DNA from: Bacteroidota bacterium
Lineage (GTDB): Bacteria; Bacteroidota; Bacteroidia; Bacteroidales; Prolixibacteraceae
Assembly: GCA_030695265.1 (NCBI GenBank)
Contig: JAUYTA010000047.1
Coordinates: 1-6,739, forward strand
Reading direction: 5' to 3'
Length of the DNA stretch: 6,739 nt
Positions 1-5,271 of this stretch are shown here, one piece after another. Positions within the stretch are counted from its first letter, which is position 1. Each line of letters opens with the position of its first letter. The position numbers were made by a program, and so were the translations under genes. The notes beneath the pieces are model-generated. The model was not told where the DNA came from, ran no database searches, and saw only the letters and a list, made by a program, of their open reading frames with translations.

Positions 1-2490
1 GTTGATGGCATCGATGCTGTCCGAAATCGGGATGGTGAACCGCGTGCCATTTTCGTCCCACCAATTCAAGAAACTGGTGAGTTCCGAGGCATGGTTCCGC
101 TCAAATACCGAAATCTGATCGACAAACGCCTGTAAATAAGCAAGTTCGTCAGTCAGGCTAAATAGGTTAAACTTCTCACAAATGCTGTAAATAATCTCGG
201 GAATCGGCTTACCGGCAATCAGTTCCTGAAAACTTTTTCCCGTCAGAAAATGCATCAGATCATTCTCCGGATCATCCATTTCCTCAAACTGCTGGTAGAG
301 GTTGGGTTGGTAGGAAGCTTTTGTTTCAAATCTCCCTTCGACTGCTTCGCGCTCAGGGAGCGATACTGCGATCATCGGACTTTTTACTTCGGTCTCCCGA
401 CTTCGGTCTTCCGTCTTCCGTCTTCCGTCTTCGGACTCCTGAAATAAATCCAGAGTCAGATTCTGATCCGCAGCGCCTTTTACCTTGGAACTTGAAACTT
501 GGAACTTGGAACTTGAAACTTCCTCCCGCAGCTCCGGCACCTTCCCCATCTCCTTCAACTGCGGAAATATCTTCCGGTAGTACAAATAATTGACTTCGGC
601 TTTTACCACCTGATCGTCAGGGTTCAGAAAGCTGGTCAATGCGGAAATGATAAAACCAATTACTTCTGAATTAATAATATAGAGTGATTCGCTCGAAAGA
701 ATATCAAAATTATAGGCAGCATTTTCGGGCAGGCCTTTTTGTTCCAAAAACAGGTCGGCAATTTGTCGGGCTTCACTTTTTGCACGAACCAGAATGGCTA
801 TTTCACGGGCTTTTACGCCCTTATCCTGAAGCAATTTTACCGAATCAACCAACTCCGAAAGTATCAATTCTTCGTTATCAGCTTTTTGGTCGGTTTTGCT
901 TTCCAGAAACTTTACACGAACATAACCCAAATCAGCAACGTCTTTGTTCGAAATCTCCTGAACACTGTCGGCATACACTTCAGGAATGGTAATTTCTACC
1001 GGATTTTCGGCAATATTGGCAGCCGAAAGTTCTGATTCAATGTGACTTTGCAGCAACTCCGGAATCAACCGGAAAAGCGTATTGTTGAAGCGAATGACTT
1101 TTCCGTGACTGCGCCAGTTGCTGTTCAACACTTCGTTTTGAAGTCCGAATGCGGGGAAACTTTCGCCCAGCTTGCCAGCCAGCAACCGCCAGTCGCCGCT
1201 TCTCCAGCGATAAATGGCCTGTTTCACATCGCCTACTACCATTCCTAAATTGTTCTCCGAAAGTGAGTTTCCGATCAATGGCCTGAAATTGTTCCATTGC
1301 AATCCCGAAGTATCCTGAAATTCATCGATCATAAAATGCGAATACACCGAACCGGTTTTTTCATAGACGAAAGGCGTTTCAGAATCTGCAATCACTGTTT
1401 TTAGCAAATGACCCGAGTCGGAGATAAGGATCACCCCTTTTTCGCGACAAATTTCCTTGACCGACTTTCGCAAATCGACCAGAATTCCGAGTGTATAAAG
1501 CTGACTATTAATCAACTGTGCAGTAATATAATTGCGTGACTGCGATTCTTTGAGTTGCAAGGCACCCTGCAATTTCGGCATCAGTTTGTTCTCGGCAATG
1601 GCTGTCAGGTGCGATTTCTGAGGTTCTTTCACCGAAGCGGTTACCCACGCGGAAGCTTCGGTTGCCGCTCCCAGAACCGTATTTGAAGGCTCAAATTTCA
1701 AATCTTTCATTTTCTGGAAAATGGCTGCCGGTCCTCTGCCCTTCCCCTTAAAATCGTCCACCGAAAGATTTTCCATCGCCATAATATTCAAGGCTTCCTG
1801 CCCCAGCGATTTCAACTTGTTTTCGTATTGAGCGATGATCTTGTTTAGCTTGCTGCGGTAATCTTTCAGGAAAGTGCGGTCGTTGAGTTTCGCGTACAAT
1901 TCTTCGTTGAGCGACTTAAACGTTTCGTTGTAAATCTCGTTTCCCAGCCTGATCATGTCTTTTTTCAGGTTCCAGCCCTTGCCGTCTCTTATTTTTTCTG
2001 AAGCAAACGCATCAAGCCATTCAAGCAACTTCGGATCGTCTTCCACCGATTGAATCAAACGGTCAACAGCCTCTTCGAGAATGCTATTTTCGTCGAGTTC
2101 CACATTGTAGGCCGCGTTGATGCCCAGTTCGCGGTTGAAAGCTTTGATCACCCGTTGAAAAAAGCTGTCGATGGTGCTGATTGAAAAACGCGAATAATCG
2201 TGCAAAATGCGTTTTAAAACCATTTGTGCCTGCCGTTGCACCAACATCGGTTGCCAGCCCAATTCTTTGGTCAAAACATCCATGTAAACCGAATCGTTTC
2301 CCTTCGCCAACTTGAAAAGTTCGCCGATGATGCGCGATTTCATTTCGGCAGTGGCTTTGTTGGTGAAGGTTACCGCCAGAATGTGCCGGTAGTTGGTATC
2401 ATTGGTCAGGGCCAGTTTCATGTATTCGATGGCCAGCCGGAAAGTTTTCCCGGAGCCTGCTGATGCTTTATATACTTTGAGTTGCGACAT
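1..2490 (-). CDS. UvrD/Rep-family helicase, AddA-like (3' end beyond window)
   Basis: This is an ATP-dependent superfamily 1 DNA helicase, expected to act in the cytoplasm in double-strand-break processing as the AddA-like partner of an AddAB/RecBCD-type complex. All 830 codons from the ATG at 2488-2490 to base 1 are open. Visible motifs are Walker A ASAGSGKT (residues 9-16), motif Ia TFTNKATAEM (41-50), STIDSF (105-110), the DExx box MIDEFQDTS (387-395), motif III VVGDVKQAIYRWRSGD (418-433), motif IV NSNWRSH (456-462) and AILVRAK (565-571). The product ends at the window edge just where motif V (TIHKSKGLEF-like) is expected, so motifs V and VI and any C-terminal nuclease domain lie outside. 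The start is well supported because Walker A sits 8 residues in, as is usual for this family. Residues about 658-725 are a charged, low-complexity insertion encoded by short repeats. The AddA assignment, as against another UvrD-like helicase, is inferred from architecture. Confidence 0.93.
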   Translation of the reverse strand, partial: MSQLKVYKASAGSGKTFRLAIEYMKLALTNDTNYRHILAVTFTNKATAEMKSRIIGELFKLAKGNDSVYMDVLTKELGWQPMLVQRQAQMVLKRILHDYSRFSISTIDSFFQRVIKAFNRELGINAAYNVELDENSILEEAVDRLIQSVEDDPKLLEWLDAFASEKIRDGKGWNLKKDMIRLGNEIYNETFKSLNEELYAKLNDRTFLKDYRSKLNKIIAQYENKLKSLGQEALNIMAMENLSVDDFKGKGRGPAAIFQKMKDLKFEPSNTVLGAATEASAWVTASVKEPQKSHLTAIAENKLMPKLQGALQLKESQSRNYITAQLINSQLYTLGILVDLRKSVKEICREKGVILISDSGHLLKTVIADSETPFVYEKTGSVYSHFMIDEFQDTSGLQWNNFRPLIGNSLSENNLGMVVGDVKQAIYRWRSGDWRLLAGKLGESFPAFGLQNEVLNSNWRSHGKVIRFNNTLFRLIPELLQSHIESELSAANIAENPVEITIPEVYADSVQEISNKDVADLGYVRVKFLESKTDQKADNEELILSELVDSVKLLQDKGVKAREIAILVRAKSEARQIADLFLEQKGLPENAAYNFDILSSESLYIINSEVIGFIISALTSFLNPDDQVVKAEVNYLYYRKIFPQLKEMGKVPELREEVSSSKFQVSSSKVKGAADQNLTLDLFQESEDGRRKTEDRSRETEVKSPMIAVSLPEREAVEGRFETKASYQPNLYQQFEEMDDPENDLMHFLTGKSFQELIAGKPIPEIIYSICEKFNLFSLTDELAYLQAFVDQISVFERNHASELTSFLNWWDENGTRFTIPISDSIDAIN
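332..360. repeat. Imperfect palindromic repeat inside the helicase gene
   Basis: CTCCCT (332-337) pairs with AGGGAG (355-360) around an imperfect centre that includes GCTTCGC. The form CCCTTCGAC...GCTCAGGG resembles a short dispersed palindrome that I recall from many Bacteroidota genomes, although this is memory and not a search. Here it lies in coding sequence and reads in frame as LPEREAVEGR on the helicase strand. Confidence 0.6.
386..434. repeat. Tandem array of seven 7-bp units (TCTTCCG/ACTTCGG type)
   Basis: Seven consecutive heptamers can be read: ACTTCGG, TCTCCCG, ACTTCGG, TCTTCCG three times, then TCTTCGG. A 7-bp unit is not a multiple of three, so the helicase frame passes through all three phases of the unit, and none gives a stop on the helicase strand. 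The product is a highly charged stretch rich in E, D, R and K (residues about 686-702). Confidence 0.85.
484..518. repeat. Tandem array of five 7-bp units (CTTGGAA/CTTGAAA)
   Basis: Five heptamers follow one another: CTTGGAA, CTTGAAA, CTTGGAA, CTTGGAA, CTTGAAA. On the helicase strand they encode SSSKFQVSSSKVK-like sequence (residues about 658-670). On that strand no phase of the unit contains a stop, whereas on the plus strand the CTTGAAA form gives TGA in one phase. The array shares its 7-bp period and its CTT start with the array at 386-434. Confidence 0.85.
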
Positions 2491-2503
2491 AGAATGCGAA
2501 TTT

Positions 2504-2595
2504 ACCACAGATTACACTGATAAACACAGATTAAAAACCGGATTTCGAGTTTTCTTCGTGGTTTTGTGTCTTGGTGGCGAAAATCTGTGCGTTTA
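2504..2595. repeat. Dispersed-type repeat with CACAGATTA words and inverted arms
   Basis: CACAGATTA occurs at 2506-2514 and again at 2525-2533. The segment TAAACACAGATT (2521-2532) is then mirrored by AAATCTGTGCGTTTA (2581-2595), which differs by a two-base insertion. Between them lies CGTGGTTTTGTGTCTTGGTGGCGA. I recall similar wording (CACAGATTACAC..., CCACCAAGACAC...) as noncoding repeats in Bacteroidota and some other phyla; this is unverified. It begins 14 bp upstream of the helicase ATG. Confidence 0.6.
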
Positions 2596-2662
2596 AAATT
2601 GAAAAACTAAAAGTAAGCATATCTGCGATATGGCAAGCATGATTGGGATTGGATATTTAATA

Positions 2663-2728
2663 CCGATTGGAGAAATGTAATAGTCCAATTATCGCTCACT
2701 CAATTGGCCTAACATTTCTATCCATCGG
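2663..2728. repeat. Long imperfect inverted repeat (66-bp hairpin)
   Basis: The outer arms CCGAT (2663-2667) and ATCGG (2724-2728) pair. Inside them, GG (2669-2670) pairs with CC (2722-2723), AGAAATGT (2671-2678) with ACATTTCT (2712-2719), TAG (2681-2683) with CTA (2709-2711), and CCAATT (2685-2690) with AATTGG (2702-2707), around an 11-nt loop. That is about 24 base pairs interrupted by small bulges. No T-run follows on either strand, so it is not a typical terminator. It may be a small palindromic mobile repeat or a structured leader. Confidence 0.6.
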
Positions 2729-2946
2729 CATTCTACCGCAATAACTTTGGATTAATCTATAAATCACTTTGGTATAACAAGTTGTTGATAAGTATTGGAA
2801 AAGAGACGGATTTTGGGAGGTGAACATATAGAAAATGTTCGTAGATTTAGGATTTGATGGACATTAGACCTACACAGTCGATTTTGGATGAATATCCAGA
2901 ATTAGTATGTTAATGCAAAGCTAAAATCAATAAAAATGATACAAAC

Positions 2947-3699
2947 ATGATACCTGACTTTCAATCAATTATGCTTCCGTTCTTAAAAATTCTCTCTGAC
3001 GAAGAAGAACATACAACTATTGAGACAAACCAAAAATTGGCGGCATATTTCAACTTGACAGACGAAGAATTAGACGAATTTCTCCCCAGTGGAGCTTCCA
3101 AGACATTTCCAAATCGAGTTGCTTGGGCTAAATCACATTTCAAAATGGCTGGACTGCTCGAAAATACGAAAAGAAGTTCATTTCGGATTACAGAAGCTGG
3201 TAAACGACTTCTCGACACAAATCCCGTGGAAATTAACCTGAAGGTTTTGAAAACAATTCCGGCATACCAGGAAAGGACTGGTCGGACACGTGATGAGGAT
3301 TCTTCTTCCTTAACTGATAATTTGCAAATATCTGCAACACCTGAAGAGATTATTGAAAATAGTTATTTAGCAATTAGGAAGAGTCTTGCTCAAGAATTAC
3401 TTTTCAAAATTAAGAGCAGTACTCCATCATTCTTTGAGACGTTAGTTGTCGAATTGCTGGTAAAAATGGGTTATGGTGGTTCTATTAAAGACGCAGGACG
3501 TTCAATTGGACGATCTGGAGATGAAGGAATTGATGGAATTATCAAAGAAGATAAATTAGGACTTGATGTAATTTATATTCAAGCAAAAAGATGGGAAAAT
3601 GTTGTCGGCAGACCCGAAATTCAAAAATTTGTTGGTGCTTTAGCCGGACAAGGAGCAAAAAAAGGAGTTTTTCATTACGACTTCACGATATACAAATGA
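2947..3699 (+). CDS. mrr: Mrr-type restriction endonuclease, frameshifted before its C-terminus
   Basis: Mrr is a stand-alone (type IV) restriction enzyme that cuts modified DNA in the cytoplasm. Residues about 5-89 form the N-terminal winged-helix region (Mrr_N), and residues about 155-242 form the start of the PD-(D/E)xK catalytic domain, with GDEGIDG (191-197) followed by QAK (212-214), the expected D...QxK site. It aligns along its length with E. coli Mrr as I recall it, including the conserved stretch around YIQAKRW and GALAGQ. After F242 the frame goes wrong: residues 243-250 (HYDFTIYK) match nothing and a TGA follows. Removing one T from the T5 run at 3668-3672 restores the family C-terminus and gives 301 residues in all, against 304 for E. 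coli Mrr. The start at 2947 fits the family N-terminus; no clear ribosome binding site precedes it. No methylase gene is adjacent. Confidence 0.9.
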   Translation: MIPDFQSIMLPFLKILSDEEEHTTIETNQKLAAYFNLTDEELDEFLPSGASKTFPNRVAWAKSHFKMAGLLENTKRSSFRITEAGKRLLDTNPVEINLKVLKTIPAYQERTGRTRDEDSSSLTDNLQISATPEEIIENSYLAIRKSLAQELLFKIKSSTPSFFETLVVELLVKMGYGGSIKDAGRSIGRSGDEGIDGIIKEDKLGLDVIYIQAKRWENVVGRPEIQKFVGALAGQGAKKGVFHYDFTIYK

Positions 3700-3853
3700 A
3701 GCACGAGACTATCAACCACGCAATGAAACTAAAATAGTATTGATTGACGGGGAGCAATTAGCCGAATTAATGATTGACCACAATCTCGCTGTTTCGACAG
3801 TCAATACTTTTGAGATTAAGCGAATTGATAATGATTATTTTGGAGATGAATAA
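3671..3853 (+). pseudogene. mrr: C-terminal remainder of mrr in the +1 frame
   Basis: Read from TTC at 3671-3673, this frame gives F-ITTSRYTNEARDYQ..., then VLIDGEQLAELMIDHN, and ends DNDYFGDE with TAA at 3851-3853. Family knowledge: Mrr proteins have ITTS, an LVDGE.L..LMI segment and a DYFE-like end in this order, so this is the missing C-terminus of the gene at 2947. It has no start codon of its own in a sensible place. The intact gene would span 2947-3853. Possible causes are a real single-base insertion, an assembly or sequencing error in the T-run, or frameshifting during translation. Confidence 0.88.
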
Positions 3854-4125
3854 AAGCTTGTCGTTAATAAAACTATATGTCAATTTCAGTTGCAGACATA
3901 TACAAACAAAGGTTCGCTGTATTTGATTTGGCGTTGTGCTTAAGGATTATCTTCAGAAAGTCCGAAATCGCATTTAGTCTAAAAGCTAAAGATCAACTAA
4001 CTAAATATAATTTTCACCTTTAAACAATTCACTGCTAAAAAACCACCAATCATGGGCCTACTTCGCTTTAAAGCCTATGATGATCAGAAATCTAAACCCA
4101 TAACTTATTAAACTACGGCACACTT
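3854..4125. other. Spacer between mrr and the lipoprotein gene
   Basis: This A+T-rich spacer holds a short hairpin after mrr (3874-3902) and a perfect 10-bp palindrome GCTTTAAAGC (4065-4074). The promoter of the lipoprotein gene should lie here, but I see no convincing -33/-7 pair. A 19-codon frame at 4052-4111 ends 14 bp before the lipoprotein start and is not supported as a gene. Confidence 0.5.
3874..3902 (+). terminator. Possible weak terminator hairpin after mrr
   Basis: TATATGTC (3874-3881) pairs perfectly with GACATATA (3895-3902) around a 13-nt loop, 20 bp after the restored mrr stop. The stem is A+T-rich and no T-run follows on the plus strand, so termination is doubtful. Confidence 0.25.
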
Positions 4126-4734
4126 ATGAATACAAAATTATCCATTCTCCTTATTATCACCGCACTTTTTTTATCAGGTTGTTCAGAAAAATTTTATAAT
4201 TTCCTTTATTATGACCAGGAACTTCATGGAATTCAAATCGCAGGAAAAATAACTAATATTGATGTCATTGACCTCAGACAGAAAGACTTACTTAAAGATA
4301 TTGAAATTCCTAAATCTCAATTTTCCAATTATGATATAATTGCTCATCCGGCTTTAACAAATAAGAACAAAGAACTTCTTGAGAGGAAAGTTCGCTCGTA
4401 TTTTACAAATTCCGGGAAAAGCTTAAAAGTAAAATGCTATATTGTAAATACAGCTAAAAGAGCAACAAGAACCATCTTTAAACTAAGGGAATTTGTACTT
4501 GTTGAAATGAGTATAGCAATATTTGACGAGAATGATAAATTGTTGGATTTTGGCACTTCATCATCTTCCTACGAACACAAACCAGTGGGGTCAATTAAAT
4601 ATGAAATAAATTTATTATTTGAAAAAGCCATAAGGGATGCAGTTTATCGATGCTTTGATGAATTTAAAAGCATAGAGAAAACAATAACAGTAGGAGGTGC
4701 TTTTAGATACAGCGTTATTAAAAAAGAGGATTAA
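4126..4734 (+). CDS. Lipoprotein of unknown family
   Basis: The 202-residue product begins with a short positive N-terminus, a hydrophobic stretch (residues 5-16) and the lipobox L16-S-G-C19. It should therefore be processed by signal peptidase II and anchored by Cys19 to the inner or outer membrane. The mature part has a strand-like segment IDVIDLRQ (45-52), a helix around 83-95, a strand-rich region REFVLVEMSIAIFD (121-134) with an alternating pattern, and a long amphipathic helix about 158-180. This order loosely resembles periplasmic assembly lipoproteins of the YajG or TolB-N-like kind, but that is a weak guess from pattern and I recognise no family. It has low G+C compared with the helicase. 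The small membrane-protein gene starts 3 bp after its stop, so the two are probably co-transcribed. Confidence 0.85.
   Translation: MNTKLSILLIITALFLSGCSEKFYNFLYYDQELHGIQIAGKITNIDVIDLRQKDLLKDIEIPKSQFSNYDIIAHPALTNKNKELLERKVRSYFTNSGKSLKVKCYIVNTAKRATRTIFKLREFVLVEMSIAIFDENDKLLDFGTSSSSYEHKPVGSIKYEINLLFEKAIRDAVYRCFDEFKSIEKTITVGGAFRYSVIKKED
4725..4730 (+). promoter_or_regulatory. Shine-Dalgarno-like site for the small membrane protein
   Basis: AGAGGA lies 7 nt before the ATG at 4738 and inside the last codons of the lipoprotein gene. It favours the 4738 start and suggests translational coupling. It stands out because the other starts here lack such a site. Confidence 0.4.
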
Positions 4735-4737
4735 GGA

Positions 4738-4959
4738 ATGGTCATTACCGAAGAACCCAGGGTTAATTTATGGAGTAGTTGCTATCGCTGCAAAGCTGAT
4801 TTTTACAGCTATTCAAATCCGGAATTCAAGGCTCAAAGTGATGAGATTTATAATTCGGAAGATGTTAAAAATCGCGTTTCAAAAGACAGAGGTAATAATA
4901 CACTTATCCTTGTTGGATCAGTTGTGGCAGGATTTTTATTCGGCTTTTTTGTTCTTTAG
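4738..4959 (+). CDS. Small CxxC protein with C-terminal membrane segment
   Basis: The 73-residue product has a CxxC pair (C15-Y-R-C18) near the N-terminus, a polar middle rich in S, N, D and E, and one hydrophobic segment at residues about 54-73 that runs to the C-terminus. The topology looks tail-anchored, with a polar N-terminal domain. I do not recognise a family. CxxC could bind a metal or be redox-active, but two cysteines alone prove neither. It lies 3 bp after the lipoprotein gene and has its own ribosome-binding-like site, which supports a two-gene operon. A second frame starting at 4697 overlaps the whole gene but has a less protein-like composition. Confidence 0.6.
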   Translation: MVITEEPRVNLWSSCYRCKADFYSYSNPEFKAQSDEIYNSEDVKNRVSKDRGNNTLILVGSVVAGFLFGFFVL

Positions 4960-4987
4960 CGCGGTCAGGATGTGGCCTAACCATCGT

Positions 4988-5008
4988 TTGAAATCAAAGC
5001 CATTTCAA
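4988..5008 (+). terminator. Possible weak terminator after the small membrane-protein gene
   Basis: TTGAAAT (4988-4994) pairs with ATTTCAA (5002-5008) around a 7-nt loop, 28 bp after the stop at 4959, and CTTTTC follows. The stem is short and A+T-rich, so this is only a candidate. Confidence 0.2.
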
Positions 5009-5092
5009 CTTTTCAGCATTGAACATTGGGCAAGAGCAGTTTGTTGCAGATTAATTATTCAAGAAAAATGAATATCCTTAAATTTACCTAAT

Positions 5093-5169
5093 GTCATTAA
5101 AAGTCATTAAATTGTCATTTGGTGGTCATTAAGTTGTCTTGGACTGACTACTTAATGACTATTAATGAC
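5093..5169. repeat. Inverted repeat of phased GTCATT words
   Basis: GTCATT occurs directly at 5093, 5103, 5114 and 5125, and as its reverse complement AATGAC at 5154 and 5164. The arms 5093-5110 and 5152-5169 match at 17 of 18 positions. Extended to 27 bp each (5093-5119 and 5143-5169), they match at 23 of 27. The 10-11 bp spacing puts the words on one face of the helix. It ends 5 bp before a possible promoter of the peptidase gene. It could be a multi-site operator or a copy of a dispersed repeat. Confidence 0.75.
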
Positions 5170-5174
5170 GACAA

Positions 5175-5208
5175 TTGACTGCTACAAAAAACCAATTAGC
5201 TAAGTATG
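5175..5208 (+). promoter_or_regulatory. Possible promoter of the peptidase gene
   Basis: TTG at 5175-5177 and TAAGTATG at 5201-5208 resemble the Bacteroidota -33/-7 pattern (TTG and TAnnTTTG) with one mismatch in the -7 element and a 23-nt gap. If correct, the ATG at 5206 lies inside the promoter, and translation must begin further down, at 5272. Confidence 0.25.
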
Positions 5209-5271
5209 CGGACAATCAAATTAAAAAAACAGCAAATACCCATTCATTTAGAAACCAAACATTTCAGAAAT

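Larger units (their letters stand above)
2491..2946. other. Gene-free divergent spacer between helicase and mrr
   Basis: This stretch must carry the promoters of both divergent genes. It holds a repeat beside the helicase start (2504-2595) and a long imperfect hairpin (2663-2728). An octamer TAACTTTG at 2742-2749 fits the Bacteroidota -7 consensus TAnnTTTG on the plus strand, but no TTG lies at the usual distance upstream, so I do not call a promoter. I find no open frame with coding character and no RNA gene that I recognise. Confidence 0.6.
4960..5271. other. Spacer before the peptidase gene
   Basis: The stretch contains a small hairpin (4988-5008), a long inverted repeat of GTCATT words (5093-5169), and a possible promoter (5175-5208). 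From 5209 to 5271 it is A-rich, as expected of a Bacteroidota leader. I see no gene in it. Confidence 0.55.

Noticed and set aside
386..518. CRISPR array
   Set aside because: The repeats are 7 bp and directly abutting without spacers, and no cas gene is present.
250..1248. Several plus-strand open frames of 65-102 codons
   Set aside because: They lie opposite the helicase, whose motifs are unambiguous on the minus strand. Their sequences have no domain character, and those at 250-593 include translated repeat DNA.
1037..1297. Minus-strand frame of 86 codons
   Set aside because: It overlaps the helicase in another phase, in the region that encodes motifs III and IV.
2224..2596. Plus-strand frames of 79 and 67 codons near the helicase start
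   Set aside because: They are antisense to Walker A and motif Ia of the helicase. The end of the second (FTTDYTDKHRL...) is just the repeat at 2504-2595 translated.
2961..3218. Minus-strand frame of 85 codons
   Set aside because: It is antisense to the winged-helix part of mrr and has no independent support.
4052..4111. A 19-codon frame (MGLLRFKAYDDQ...) just before the lipoprotein gene
   Set aside because: It is too short to judge, has no ribosome binding site, and shows no run of regulatory codons that would mark a leader peptide.
4697..5071. A 124-codon plus-strand frame overlapping the small membrane-protein gene
   Set aside because: It overlaps the end of the lipoprotein gene and the whole 4738-4959 gene, and continues into a hairpin-bearing spacer. 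Its composition is patchy and very basic, while the 4738 frame has a better start site and a clean membrane segment.
5206..5271. Upstream start for the peptidase at 5206
   Set aside because: It would place 22 mostly polar and basic residues ahead of a well-formed signal peptide and would lie in a possible -7 promoter element.
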